Shown here in pieces: positions 43,324 through 55,683 of a stretch of 64,000 bases of DNA. The translations under genes and the position numbers were made by a program. Source of the stretch: Halococcus sediminicola (lineage in GTDB: Archaea > Halobacteriota > Halobacteria > Halobacteriales > Halococcaceae); assembly GCF_000755245.1 (NCBI RefSeq), contig NZ_BBMP01000001.1, positions 1 through 64,000 of the forward strand, in the 5' to 3' direction. Below the pieces are notes generated by a model. It saw nothing but the letters and a program-made list of their open reading frames with translations. It did not search any database and was not told the origin of the DNA. The first letter of the stretch is position 1, and each line of letters starts with the position of its first letter.

Positions 43324-44445
43324 GTGGGAGAACGCATTTACAGCATCGATAGTCTACGCGCTATTGCCGTGTTCTTCGTCGTTGTTGCCCACGTCCAGCC
43401 TTTCGCTGGAGTTGGATCATATGGGAACCATATTTATTTCATTTTGGATACAATTGGACAGTTCGACGTTCCGTTCTTTTTCGTGACTTCAGGATATTTT
43501 CTCAAGGACAAACTAGATTCTGATAGGATCAAATCGACGATCCAGGGTTCCTTTCAGAAGTTGGGTTCACTGTATCTTTTCGGGATTGGTCTCTACATCT
43601 CGTCAGTTGCGCTCACAACTGGTATTGCACTTCTCGCAGGGCGACAACCGAGGACGAGCCTGAGTAGCTTGTTCGAGAGCCTCTCCCCAGTAGGACTGAT
43701 ATACTATGGCGATGCAGTTGCACCGCCGCTTTGGTTTCTGACAGCCTTGTTCTTCTCTATCTGTTTTGTCTCGCTGTTCGTCGCCCTCGATAAGACTCGT
43801 TGTCTTCTCTCGGCGGCTGCGGCGGCGCACGTTGTGGGCCTAATCGGTCAGAACTATCCAATGATCGCTGAGTTCTCGGTTCCGACTCGTGATGCACTCT
43901 TTTTCGGCTTTTTCTACGTTGCCCTTGGCTTTTGGATCAGGTCCGTTCGTTGGTCACCGAGTACGAATCGTCGTCGAACGTATCTCGGGATCGTTATCGC
44001 CGCAGCGATCGGACAGATAGCTGAACAGTACGTCGTTAACTATCTCCTGCGAGGCCTTACGATCAGCCAGGGAACATACACTACGGAGTACACTCTGTCA
44101 ACTGTAGTCCTCGTGTTCGCCTTGTTTGCGTACGCTCTGTCGAACCCGAATTGGGGAAAGAGGACAGTTGCTCCGCAGTTGGGAACTCTCGCTGTTGGAG
44201 TCTATCTGGTCCATTTTCCTGTGTATCAGATTTTGAAGGCGCTGAACAGACTTGTGATGGTAACGGGTGGGATCGATCCGATGACGACTGTTGTATGGCA
44301 GATCCTTGCAGCGCCGGTTGTCTACATCCTTTCGTTAGTCATGTATGTCCTTTTGGCAAAGATGGGGCTCATCGAGATTGGCGGGAGCCACGTTCCACGG
44401 CTTGATCGCGTCCGCACTCGGTTGGGTTCTCAAGAAGGAGCATGA
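43324..44445 (+). CDS. Membrane acyltransferase family 3 (OafA-like)
   Basis: A protein of about 373 residues with roughly ten hydrophobic helices. YSIDSLRAIAVFFVVVAHVQPF is the acyltransferase-3 signature with the catalytic-type histidine in helix 1, and QFDVPFFFVTSGYFLKDKL follows. It O-acylates extracellular sugars in related systems. The start is unclear: no ATG is in frame, GTG 43324 just before the conserved part is preferred, and the open frame reaches back to 43216 inside the FGE gene. Placement behind sulfatase and FGE suggests work on the same glycan. Confidence 0.78.
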   Translation: MGERIYSIDSLRAIAVFFVVVAHVQPFAGVGSYGNHIYFILDTIGQFDVPFFFVTSGYFLKDKLDSDRIKSTIQGSFQKLGSLYLFGIGLYISSVALTTGIALLAGRQPRTSLSSLFESLSPVGLIYYGDAVAPPLWFLTALFFSICFVSLFVALDKTRCLLSAAAAAHVVGLIGQNYPMIAEFSVPTRDALFFGFFYVALGFWIRSVRWSPSTNRRRTYLGIVIAAAIGQIAEQYVVNYLLRGLTISQGTYTTEYTLSTVVLVFALFAYALSNPNWGKRTVAPQLGTLAVGVYLVHFPVYQILKALNRLVMVTGGIDPMTTVVWQILAAPVVYILSLVMYVLLAKMGLIEIGGSHVPRLDRVRTRLGSQEGA

Positions 44446-44589
44446 ATACGTTCCGAGAGACAAACGGCTTCGACGTCTCTAATCTGATCGGAGTTGTAGC
44501 AATGCTCAAACTTGGCTGGTTATCTTATTGTAGCAGCAAAGGCGGTGGCGCAGAAGTCCTCACATGGAATGCGGTAGGATAGATTTGAT

Positions 44590-45510
44590 GTGTCTACAAT
44601 CAAGTCCATCCTACCGGATAGCGCGACGGTCGAACAGGTCTTCAAAGCACTGGAGACCGAGACAGCAGCACTTTTCGAGCATCTTGAGTTCTCGTTTCTC
44701 GTTGACTATCCCGTGTTCGCCCCCGATCCGAGGGGGCGAACACGGATTCACCAGCTACCGGAGCTCCTGAAGGGTCTTCTACACTGCTTCTACCACGATA
44801 TCTACGGGCCGCGTCCAATGGCCCGAGAACTTCACAACGAGGACGTCTGGCGACAGTGTGGATTCACGCGTCCGCCTGCACGGCGGACGTTTGAGCGGTT
44901 CATCACTGACTTCGCTCTCGTTGCCGAGGACGTGTTCATCACGCTGGTCCACGAGCTTGCCGAGCAGGTACCGCTCGGCAAACTCTATCGAATCGATGGC
45001 ACCGACATCCCCGTCGACCAGCGGGATGATGATGCTGGGTGGAACTACGATCACGCTGAAGACGATTTCTACTACGGATACGGCTGCTGTCTGGTGATCG
45101 CTGCTGACAATATTTCGGTTGCAGCTACGTTCACACCTGCGAAGAAGATAGATCAGGAGACGGCGATGCGCGTCACCAGTGACGCGTTCGCCGTCAAGAA
45201 ACCGATCTGGATACTGGGTGATGCGGAATTCGATATGCTTGACTGGCACGACCGCCTGCTGGAGCAGGGGGTCATGCCGGTCGCCCCGTATAACCAACGC
45301 AACGCTGCTGATCCTCATTTCTGCTCGAAAATTCCACCATCTAATTCTTGGCAAATTCCCGATACAAAGAAACGCCCATATGAATCGGAATCAGCCTATA
45401 AAGAGATGGCAACGGCTTCCTCTATCGAGTCGGTGAAACAACCGCTTGATATTCGATTCACCGATAGCGAACTTGAATCCGAACATGACCGTATTCTCTC
45501 GTTCATAGAC
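44590..45510 (+). pseudogene. DDE transposase fragment (IS4/IS5-type), 3' end lost
   Basis: From a GTG start the protein has TFERFITDFALVAEDVF, LYRIDGTDIPVDQRDDDAGWNYDHAED with the first catalytic Asp, WILGDAEFDMLDWHDRLLEQG with the second, and VAPYNQRNAADP. After SEHDRILSF the frame enters antisense cobT sequence, so the C-terminal glutamate region and right IS end are missing. The IS therefore cut the second cobT and then lost its own end. Family is not resolved beyond DDE type. Confidence 0.7.
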
Positions 45511-46449
45511 GACCTGCTCGCGTATGTCCGCCATCGATACGCCAGCTCGGTCGGCCAGCGCCAGTGCGCCGCCCATCCCGACGCCCTCCTTGGCCTCACC
45601 GGCGACGTACGGGTTCATTGCTGAATGGTTGCGACGGTGGAAGTCCGGGTCGGTGACGGTCACGTCCAACGAGAGGTCATTCGCCAGTTCGTTCAGCCGT
45701 ACCGTCTTGTCGTCGGCGATAAAAGAGGTCGTCGTGACCGAGAGCGTCGCGTCCACGCCTGCGTGTCGAGCGAGGGCGGCAGCGGCGATGAGCTGTGTCC
45801 CTCCGGCGAGTGTCACTGACGTATCGGTGGTCGTCGCTCCGACGGTCAATCCGGCCACAGCAGCGAGCACTGGGTCGCCGACGTGGCGTACCGTTTTCAC
45901 CGGCTCGTCCGCGGTCTCGCCCGCCGAGAGACTACTCGCTGCCAACGCCTCGTCCACCACTGCTTGCTTGAGCGCGAACGGGTTCTCGGGGAGCGAGGGC
46001 GACACTGCGGCGCATTCGCCGAGCGCAGTGGTCGTGCCGCCGGGAATTGTCTCGCCGATCACGAGTTCGTCGTCCGGCAGGCTCCGTCCGAGCTGACGGG
46101 CAGCCTCGAACGTGTCCATTGCGGAATCGACGGGCCGAGGATGGCGGATATCTCTTCCAGGCATCGCTTCGAGGGCGACAGTCGGTGCACTGGTTGGACG
46201 AACGAGACCCGTATCGAGAGCCAGGGTATCGAACTCGATCAGTTCGCGGACGGCGCGTGTAATGACCGCAGGTGTCGGGCAGCCAGTCGGACTCATCGGT
46301 ATGACTGGTGCCTGGACTGGCTGCCCATATTCCACGATCTCGAGGTCCGCGCTCGGAGTGTGGGCCATCAGATCGGGGTCCGCTCTGGCGGCACTGATCC
46401 CCTCGATGTGTGCGGTTTCAGTGGTGCCGGCGACCAAGACGAACCTCAT
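45510..46449 (-). pseudogene. cobT: Second cobT copy, truncated at the C-terminus by an IS fragment
   Basis: Paralogue of the cobT at 4974-5981, beginning [17 protein letters not shown]. It keeps [28 protein letters not shown] and [20 protein letters not shown]. Compared with the intact copy it lacks six residues after GGTTTALG, apparently lost between two ALGE repeats. After DIREQVV at about 45510 the frame enters the transposase fragment, replacing the last ten to fifteen residues. It might fold, but the internal deletion and new tail suggest a relic. Its upstream region holds a 110-bp repeat shared with the integrase. Confidence 0.8.
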
Positions 46450-46504
46450 TGGACGAACGATTCCATCACTGCGACCCTCTCCGTCGGTTGCGACTGGGCA
46501 ACGT

Positions 46505-46618
46505 GTTCTCGGGCCAAGTAACCGTGGTTCTGGGTTGTGGCACCTGGTACGCTGTGGGAGAGGGCGGGGTTGCGGATAAATTCACGTGTCCTTACTAAGC
46601 TAAGCACGAGTAAATTAA
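46505..46618. repeat. 110-bp intergenic repeat, copy B (upstream of second cobT)
   Basis: Begins TTCTCGGGCCAAGTAACC, contains AGAGGGCGGGG and ends GCTAAGCACGAGTAAA. It matches 9860-9969 at about three quarters of positions. Its last 15 bases are also the core of the 40-bp repeats at 40361 and 57772. Confidence 0.7.
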
Positions 46619-46709
46619 CCACTCATCGATTAACTCGGCCATGGTCTGGTGTTGCGTCTCAATTTTGCTGCCGACTGGATCAACCACTTTCTGAACGTCA
46701 ATAAGTTGA

Positions 46710-47897
46710 TCATGCAGGATATAGTCGCCTGAGAAAGTCTTCGATGGTATCTGCAGAGCTCATAAATGTCGTTCCAAGCACGCTCATGACAAGTACGTAG
46801 CCGACGGCGAGGGCGGGCAGGGTCTCGGTCAGTATCGGACCTGATCCCTGCGAAGCGGCAAGCGTGGCGATGATGAGCGAGAACTCTCCGCGAGTGACCA
46901 TGCTGCAAGCGACCCGTACTGACCGACGCGAATCAAGATCGTACAACCGTCCGCCAAAATAGCCCGAAACGAGTTTTGTCGGCGTCGTGAGTACGATTAC
47001 GAGTACGAGCGGGCCGGCGACTGCGAGCACCAATCGCGGATCGGTTGTCAGACCAATCCAGAAGAAAAAGACCGCAGCGAACACATCTCGAAGGGGCACG
47101 AGTAAATCCTCGATGCGTTCGATGTGTTCGGTTGAGCTAAATCCCATCCCGATGAAAAACGCCGCAACCGCCTCGCTGGCTCCAAGCGCGAGCGCTGTGC
47201 CCGCTACCAACACTGCGGCCGCCACCGTTCTAAGGACGAACAGCTCGTCCGATCCGGTGGCGAGAAACCGTTCAAACAGTGAGCTGCCGAAATAGACGAC
47301 AAGAACGAGCACGACGAAAAATCCACCAACGACACCGACGTTCGTGAGAAGTGTTCCGAGGTCACCGCTTCCGCTCAACAGTGCTGCGAGTGTTGCCAGA
47401 TAGACCGCGATAGCGAGGTCTTCGAAGACGAGGGTGCCGAGGATGGGACTGCTTTCGGCGTTGGCTATCCAGCCCAAATCGATGAGCGATTTGGTGATAA
47501 CAGCGCTAGAGGAGATATAGACGATGCCGCCGAGGACGAGCGCCTCCAATCCACTCCAGCCGAGCGCCAGTCCGACGGCGATTCCCATGGGGAGATTGAT
47601 TCCAATGTCGAGCAGGCCCACCTGCGTCATCCGTCGCCCGCTCGCCAGTAGCTGGTCGATGGAGAACTCAAGCCCGAGGAAAAAGAGCAAGAAGACAATA
47701 CCAAGTTCGCCAGCCACGGTGATGACCTCGTTCGCACCGAGCGCGGGCAGTCCGAGGGAACCGATGACGAACGGATTGGCCACGAGACCGGCGATGATGT
47801 AGAACGGAATCACCGACTGATCGAGCGACTGCGCGACGGTGCCCGCGAGCGCAATGGCCGCAAAGGCCACCCCGAGTTCGAGTAGGATTTCTGCCAT
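46710..47897 (-). CDS. CPA2-type cation:proton antiporter (KhtU/KefB-like)
   Basis: The 395-residue protein has about twelve helices: QSLDQSVIPFYIIAGLVANPF, LGIVFLLFFLGLEFSIDQLLASGR and LGTLVFEDLAIAVYLATLAAL, in which the last contains the ED-L motif of CPA2 exchangers. ACSMVTRGEFSLIIATLA is the conserved RGEF near helix 11. No C-terminal RCK domain is fused; the separate TrkA-C gene directly upstream supplies it. Gene order and 0-base spacing match KhtT-KhtU. It exports K+ (or Na+) in exchange for protons, relevant to pH and salt stress. Confidence 0.88.
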   Translation of the reverse strand: MAEILLELGVAFAAIALAGTVAQSLDQSVIPFYIIAGLVANPFVIGSLGLPALGANEVITVAGELGIVFLLFFLGLEFSIDQLLASGRRMTQVGLLDIGINLPMGIAVGLALGWSGLEALVLGGIVYISSSAVITKSLIDLGWIANAESSPILGTLVFEDLAIAVYLATLAALLSGSGDLGTLLTNVGVVGGFFVVLVLVVYFGSSLFERFLATGSDELFVLRTVAAAVLVAGTALALGASEAVAAFFIGMGFSSTEHIERIEDLLVPLRDVFAAVFFFWIGLTTDPRLVLAVAGPLVLVIVLTTPTKLVSGYFGGRLYDLDSRRSVRVACSMVTRGEFSLIIATLAASQGSGPILTETLPALAVGYVLVMSVLGTTFMSSADTIEDFLRRLYPA

Positions 47898-48422
47898 CTA
47901 CCCCTCGGTGTCGGTGTCAAGGTCCGTTTTGTCGCCACCGTTGCCGGCAACCACTTCGTCGAGTCGCTGGCAGGCTTCGTGTGAACCGAGCACCACGAGC
48001 GTATCGTCCGTTTCAATAGGGGTGTCCGGGTCGGGGTTCGTGATGGTCTCATCGCCGCGCTGGACGGCGATGACCGAGACGCCGAGTTCCTGCCGAAGAC
48101 GTGTCTCAGCCAGCGTCTCGCCGACGAGCGGTGATTCTTTGGTGACGCTCACCCATTCGATGAGCGTATCGTCTGATAATACTGTGTCGATGGTATCGGT
48201 GCGAATCGGCTGGAAGTACGCGCCTTCCATGATAGTTCCTACTTGACGAGCCATGCGATCGGTGAGTTCGAACAATTTTTCGGCGTCCTCGTCGGGATCA
48301 TCGCGGACGAACAGCTCACGCTTGCCGGTATTGTGAATAACGATGATGAGCCGGCGCTCGCCGTCAAGTTCGACCTCGAACTTCTTGCCGACGCCCGGGA
48401 GATTGGCCTCGTAGATGGTCAT
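47898..48422 (-). CDS. TrkA-C domain regulatory subunit of the antiporter (KhtT-like)
   Basis: The 174-residue soluble protein has an N-terminal beta-rich domain (IYEANLPGVGKKFEVELDGERRLIIVIHNTGKREL) as in KhtT, and a C-terminal RCK-C domain from about residue 88 (EWVSVTKESPLVGETLAETRLR, GVSVIAVQRGDE, DTLVVLGSHEACQRLDEVV) that binds nucleotide such as cyclic di-AMP in bacterial relatives. Its stop codon directly abuts the antiporter start. It should gate the antiporter. The 338 bases to the MOSC gene hold the promoters of both and no other gene. Confidence 0.87.
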   Translation of the reverse strand: MTIYEANLPGVGKKFEVELDGERRLIIVIHNTGKRELFVRDDPDEDAEKLFELTDRMARQVGTIMEGAYFQPIRTDTIDTVLSDDTLIEWVSVTKESPLVGETLAETRLRQELGVSVIAVQRGDETITNPDPDTPIETDDTLVVLGSHEACQRLDEVVAGNGGDKTDLDTDTEG

Positions 48423-48760
48423 ACTGAAACTCCGGAAGCGGACGACAAAACAGTACGGTCCGAGAGCTGGAAGATATACTCCAACGCTTGCTGCGATAGG
48501 GATCGGCAGAAGTCTTGGTACACTGCTTGTAGCGGCTGATTATTGCTGACCTACGGCTTCTGGAAGGGTGATTTCTGAGGATTTTTGGCTAATCCCTATA
48601 GCAATATCGTTCTCGTTTCGTCCCTTCGTTTTCCACCTTTGAAATTCGACAGAGATCAGTCGGCCAGATTCCGCTCTGAATGCTCATTCTGACCTTAGGC
48701 GATAGCCAGTGGTCTCACACGAAACAACACCTAAGCGAGTTCGGTCCAATACGTCCCGTC

Positions 48761-49645
48761 ATGGCAGCAGTCTCCCGGATTAGGCTGTATCCGGTCAAAT
48801 CGTTGTCCGGTGTCGATGTCGATAGCGTGCCCATCTCTGATTCAGGGCGGATGCGATACGACCGAGAGTATGCCCTATTCAGCGAGGATGGAACATACGT
48901 GAATGGACGACAAAACAAACTGGTACACGAGATCAACACCACAGTCGATCTCTCGGCTAACACGGTCGAATTCAAAATCTACGATACGGACCGTACCTTC
49001 TCCTGCGGACTCGATGAAATCAACAGTAATTCGGAACTAGAAGAGTGGCTGACGGACTTTTTCGGCGAACCGATCACGGTCGAACGGGCCGAGCAATCGA
49101 ACTTCACTGACAGCGCAGGAGGCATCGCCCCGATTCGAGTCACCGCCACGGGCCCTACTCTCGTCGGCGAGGAAACGTTGGCCGAAGTCGCATCGTGGTA
49201 CGAGGACCTCGATGCGGACGCGATTTTCAGGCGATTGCGGACCAACGTCGTAATTAGTGGTGTCGAACCGTTCTGGGAAGACAAACTCTACTCGAACACG
49301 CCAGCCACACGTCGAAACCCCGGTACTGGAGTAGAGTTCACGGTGGGAAACGTCACTCATTACGGAATCATGTGCAAGCCGCGGTGTGTCGTTCCATCTC
49401 GTAATCCGGAGACTGGTGAGCGAAAAACGAATTTCGCAAAGAAATTCACAGAAAAACGGAAGGAGCGATTCCCCGAATGGGCTGATGTGGAGACGCTAGG
49501 GACGAACATGGACCGTGACGGGGTGAAAGATTACTACTATCTGACGGTCGTAACGCGAATTCCGTCGCGTGAGTCCGGCAAGGAGATCGCCGTCGGTGAT
49601 GAGATCTCTATTGAGGGGGAAGTTCCCCTCTTGCAGACGCACTAG
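48761..49645 (+). CDS. MOSC domain-containing protein
   Basis: About 294 residues from the ATG at 48761 (upstream frame is unrelated). The N-terminal beta-barrel (VSRIRLYPVKSLSGVDVDSV and MRYDREYALFSEDG) is followed by a MOSC domain with RRLRTNVVISGVEPFWED and the sulfur-carrying cysteine region IMCKPRCVVPSRNPETGE. MOSC proteins bind molybdenum cofactor or carry sulfur, as in amidoxime/hydroxylamine reductases. No redox partner gene is adjacent, so the substrate is unknown. Confidence 0.87.
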   Translation: MAAVSRIRLYPVKSLSGVDVDSVPISDSGRMRYDREYALFSEDGTYVNGRQNKLVHEINTTVDLSANTVEFKIYDTDRTFSCGLDEINSNSELEEWLTDFFGEPITVERAEQSNFTDSAGGIAPIRVTATGPTLVGEETLAEVASWYEDLDADAIFRRLRTNVVISGVEPFWEDKLYSNTPATRRNPGTGVEFTVGNVTHYGIMCKPRCVVPSRNPETGERKTNFAKKFTEKRKERFPEWADVETLGTNMDRDGVKDYYYLTVVTRIPSRESGKEIAVGDEISIEGEVPLLQTH

Positions 49646-49756
49646 TTCTGACCTTCCAGCGTTTAGCCACTTCATCCGGACTACGGTTTTGCCGTCCGAG
49701 CGCGAGCGTGGTATCAGACGAAATCAGTCACCCAACCCCCATTCACACCGCTCATT

Positions 49757-51044
49757 TCATCTATCTCTATGAAAATTAACGGATCGAGAGCTATTCTGTC
49801 GTTCGACGACTGTCTCCCGCGGTTCCGTGCGCGCGATCGGTCGGCCATCTCTGAGAACGAGCGCACGCGGGGCGCGGGTCCGAAGCGTGTTGAACGCATC
49901 CGGGCTGTGGTAAAGCACGAGCGAACCCCTGTTCCCTTCTTCGAGGCCGTACTGCTCCGTGCCGAACATGTCGGCGTTCGCATCGGTCAGCATTTCCCAG
50001 ATCGTCTGCACGTCCTCGCGGCCGTTCATGTGTGCGTAGTGGACTAAGAGATGAGCTGAGTCGAGCGGATCGGCTTTTCCGTAATGATACCACGGGTCCA
50101 TCACCGAATCGTGGCCGATACCGACCGTCACGCCTGCCTCGTGTAGCTCGTCGATCCGCGTGTGTCCACGCCGGCGCGGATAGTCGTCGTAACGTCCCTG
50201 CAGGACGCTGTTGTCCGGTGGGTTCGTGATGACGCCCACGCCGCTTTTCGCTAGCAGTGAGATCACCTTGTCGGCGTAGGCGTTCGGGTACGAGTGCATC
50301 GCCGTCGTGTGACTCGCGGTAGTCCGTTCGCCGATGTCGTGATGGAAAGCTTCGCTTGCAAGCACTTCGGTCAGTCGGGAAGTCGGGTCGTCCGTCTCGT
50401 CGATGTGGAGGTCGATCTGCAGGTCGTGGTTTTGAGCGATCTCGACGGCAGTCTCGACTTCCTTCACCCCCTCCTCGCGCGTGTGCTCGTTGTGGGGAAT
50501 GCCGCCGACGAGGTCCGGGCCCATGCTGGCGGCCTCACGGAGGAGGTCCTCGTTTCCTTCCTCCGTGAACACGCCCTCTTGGGGGAACGCAACGACTTGG
50601 AGGTCGACGATGTCGCTCACCTCTTCGCGGAGTTCGAGCAGCGCCTCGAATCCGGTGAGTGTGTTCGGTGACGTCGGCGTGCGTTCTGACCCGCGTCACG
50701 CCGTTGGCCGCGAGCCACTCGACGACCTGTTCAGCCCGCTCTTTGACGTCCTCGGTGGTGAGGTCCTGCTTTCGTTCCTCCCAGATGTCGATGCCTGCCG
50801 CGAGTGTGCCGACGTCGTTCCAGCAAGGGTCGCCGGCCGTGAGTGCCGCATCGAGGTGGATGTGTGGTTCGATAAGTGGAGGCGTGATGAACTTCCCAGC
50901 AGCATCGTAGTGCTGGTCATCGTCGAACGCTGTCGGGTCGCCCTCACCCGCTGGCACGATGCAGTCAATCACGCCCTCTTGAATCTCGATGTCCACCGCC
51001 TCATTGCTACGGGTGGTCGCGCCCGTCACGATGAACTCTGCCAT
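49757..51044 (-). pseudogene. Cytosine deaminase-like amidohydrolase, one frameshift
   Basis: The N-terminal part from 51044 has LIEPHIHLDAALTAGDP (metal HxH) and GVTRVRTHADVTE. After the loss of one base near 50669 the rest continues in another frame: TGFEALLELREEV, VDLQVVAFPQEGVF, HIDETDDPTSR, GERTTASHTTAMHS and VTVGIGHDSVMDPWYHYGKAD, with all metal and catalytic residues of the CodA family. Corrected length is about 428 residues. Only that single lesion is visible, so it is a young pseudogene or a sequence error. It would deaminate cytosine or a related ring. Confidence 0.85.
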
Positions 51045-51289
51045 GCCGTTGGTATGGCGGCCGCTGCGAAAAATGCGTTGTTGAAGAACTGAGGTCAGGT
51101 AGGTGGATTCTCACGTGCGACTAATCTCGAAATCTATACCGGTTGTCTGAATTTCGCAGATAGCTGTGCATGACGAATCCAGCCGTCTGAGATCAGAAGA
51201 AACGGATTTAGACCGTGAGAAATTCTCAGAGTTGATTCGATCATTTGTTTCCTCGTCCTGTCGATTTAGCTAGGGAGAAATGTGTCGAA

Positions 51290-51566
51290 AACACCAGGTA
51301 GTGACGTCGCTGCGAGAGCGAACAGAGGACGACGAGAACGAGGTTAATCGCGTTCGTGACGAGTCCGTTGGTATATTTGCCCATCGTCTCCTCGTCGTTG
51401 ACCGCCCAGAATAACAGAGCAGTTGTGATCGGCAAGCTGATGATGCCGTCGTAGGCCGGGAAGGTAATGATCATCTCGACGACGCTCATCCCGGTTAGCG
51501 AAGCGATTGCCGGCGCGAGAACACCCAGAGCAGTTCCGACCAGGTATATTACTTGACCTCGCACGT
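51290..51566 (-). pseudogene. C-terminal fragment of an NRAMP-type divalent metal transporter
   Basis: GQVIYLVGTALGVLAPAIAS, MIITFPAYDGIISLPITTALL and AVNDEETMGKYTNGLVTNAINLVLV resemble the last helices of NRAMP-family permeases. The N-terminal 300 residues are gone; upstream sequence on this strand is antisense IS701 transposase. The open frame starting at 51645 mixes the two. The insertion therefore destroyed a transporter gene. Confidence 0.6.
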
Positions 51567-51607
51567 TTATAAGTGGCCGCTGCGAACCGGTCGCTACGCG
51601 ACCGATG

Positions 51608-52774
51608 ATGCCGATCACGAAATTTCTGTCCTGCACGGATCTCATCGATGACTTCGAGTGCTTCTCGTATCAGTAGAAACACCACGCCAAAACCTACGTG
51701 ACGGGCCTTATTGCCGGAGGCAATAAGACCGTCGAGAGCATCTCGAAACGCGTTCTTCAATCGAAGAGCGAACGCGCTCTCAACAACTTCCTGAATCAGT
51801 ACGACTGGGACGAAGATCGCCTCAACCGCGAGCGGTTGACCGCGCTCCAACAGCACAACGAAACGCGGTGGTCACAGGACGGAGTCGTCATTATCGACGA
51901 CTCCGTCACCCATCGAACCGGCGACCAACTGCCGAACGCTGGCTGGTTCTACGACCACGCGGAAAACGACACTGTTTGGGGCCAGAACCTCGTGTTCAGC
52001 CAGTACGCCGACGAGAAAACCACCTACCCGCTCGGCTTCCGTCTCTGCGAGAAGGAAGCCGAGACGAAGATCGACCACGCCAAAGCACTCGTCGATGAAG
52101 CTCACGAGATAGGTGTCCCGGCAGACACCTACCTCTTCGATTCGTGGTACTGTGCGCAGGAACTCGTCGAACACGTCGAATCGTACGACAAGGACTGATT
52201 TCCGTGCTCAAGAGCAATCACCACGTCGAGTACGGCGGCGAGATGATTCGCGTCGATGCGCTTGCCGAGCGCATCGACACGACCGAGCGGGAGGTCGACG
52301 GCGAGACCTACAACATCTGGACGAAGAAGCTGAACGTCTCGAAACTCGGCGAGAAGAAGATACTCATCTCGGAGAAGGTGACCGACGATGAGGACGAAGA
52401 GAATCCGGTGAAGTACCTCGTGATGAACAAGATCGACGCACCGACGACGCAGCTGATTCGCGTACTCGATGCGCTGGCGCATCGAGACGTTCTTCAGGGA
52501 CAGCAAGCAGGACCTGGGCTTCGAGGACTGCGAGGTCGAGCGTGACGCAGGTGCCAATCGGCATAGGCACCTGCTCATGCTGGCCTACAGTTATCTTCGG
52601 CTGGGTGTTGCCGATAGCGCTCTGGGAACCGTGCTGTCACAAACGACGTCGCTGTGCAACGATCTCAAACACTCGCTGAAGGAAGCAGTGCAGAATCTGC
52701 TGTCGTGGACGCTGAACAACGCTGATCAAGGAGTAGACGGCCTCATGGATGAACTCGAGGGAGTCTTTATATAG
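51608..52774 (+). pseudogene. IS701-family transposase, one nonsense codon and two frameshifts
   Basis: From the ATG at 51608 the frame reads FLSCTDLIDDFECFSYQ and then TAG (51674), followed in frame by HHAKTYVTGLIAGGNKTVES, VVIIDDSVTHRTGDQLPNAG and YLFDSWYCAQELVEHVES. At 52197 one base is missing, and LKSNHHVEYGGEMIRVDAL continues in the next frame. A second shift near 52466 leads to MRWRIETFFRDSKQDLGFED with the last catalytic Glu and the C-terminus LMDELEGVFI. All three lesions are typical of slow decay. Terminal repeats were not identified. Confidence 0.9.
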
Positions 52775-53389
52775 GTGTGAGGCCCAGTGATTACTCATGC
52801 AATAAACACATAGTGGCATGATAGAAAATTTCAACCGTCCAACATCGTTTTCAGAACCAAAACAAGTACCCGACGGTTGAATATCAATTCGAAATCACTA
52901 TATTTGCACGTCTACAACAGTCGCCCGGGGTCCACTTGGTTGGACTTCTCATCACCTCTAACCGGACCCCTTCAATTGACTGCGATAACGAGGGTGTCAA
53001 CGATGCCGGCGGCTCTGTCTTCGGATGCATTCTATGAAATCGCGTAACCGGACAACCCATCACCGAAACTTAGATCCACAGCATTAGACATGTGAAAAGA
53101 TTCAGCAAGTTTCAACGCCATGCTCTTTATATTGCTATCCGAGGCAGTGCTCTAGCGTCGCCGGCCACGCTCGCTATCGCAGTCTCCGGAAGAGTTCATA
53201 GAGTACACTCGTATAGGCTGTTATGAGAATGACTTATGTTCTCGCTGTGTCAAATCTGTAGCGGTCATCCCAATGAACCGGTTTCACCTAGTGAATGTGT
53301 CTATCTCTTTCGTTCGTGAGTGGTGTTCGGTAATTCTGAGCGGATCTGGCAACCATGCAATAGAGTAGACAATTCCGGATGCCAGATTG
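52775..53389. other. Gene-free stretch of about 615 bases
   Basis: Nothing coding can be supported on either strand. An inverted pair GGGGTCC...GGACCCC spans about 52926-52970. The segment contains many stops in all frames and probably includes the right end of the IS701 copy. Confidence 0.5.
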
Positions 53390-55558
<2,169 letters not shown>

Positions 55559-55588
55559 CTAAAATAGCGTATCGGCGTTAAGCCTGTT

Positions 55589-55683
55589 GACTTCGACCAA
55601 TCCTTGTGGGGTTGAAGCCCGACGCGGTCAGTTTGCCGGAGGCGATTCGGACGGTTTCAGACAAACCCTTGTAGGATTGAAGC
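55589..55683. CRISPR. Relic CRISPR: two 30-bp repeats with one 35-bp spacer
   Basis: The repeat at 55654-55683 begins GTTTCAGACAAACCCTTG and ends GGATTGAAGC, differing by about two bases from the well-known haloarchaeal type I-B repeat. The unit at 55589-55618 keeps AATCCTTGTGGGGTTGAAGC at its 3' end but is degenerate in its first half (about 22 of 30 match). The spacer 55619-55653 is 35 bp, a normal length. No cas genes are in the window and no further repeat is seen. Confidence 0.7.

Noticed and set aside
52926-52970. GGGGTCC...GGACCCC inverted pair as an IS end
   Set aside because: Spacing and position do not match a second copy near the left side of the IS701 element, so an element boundary cannot be claimed.
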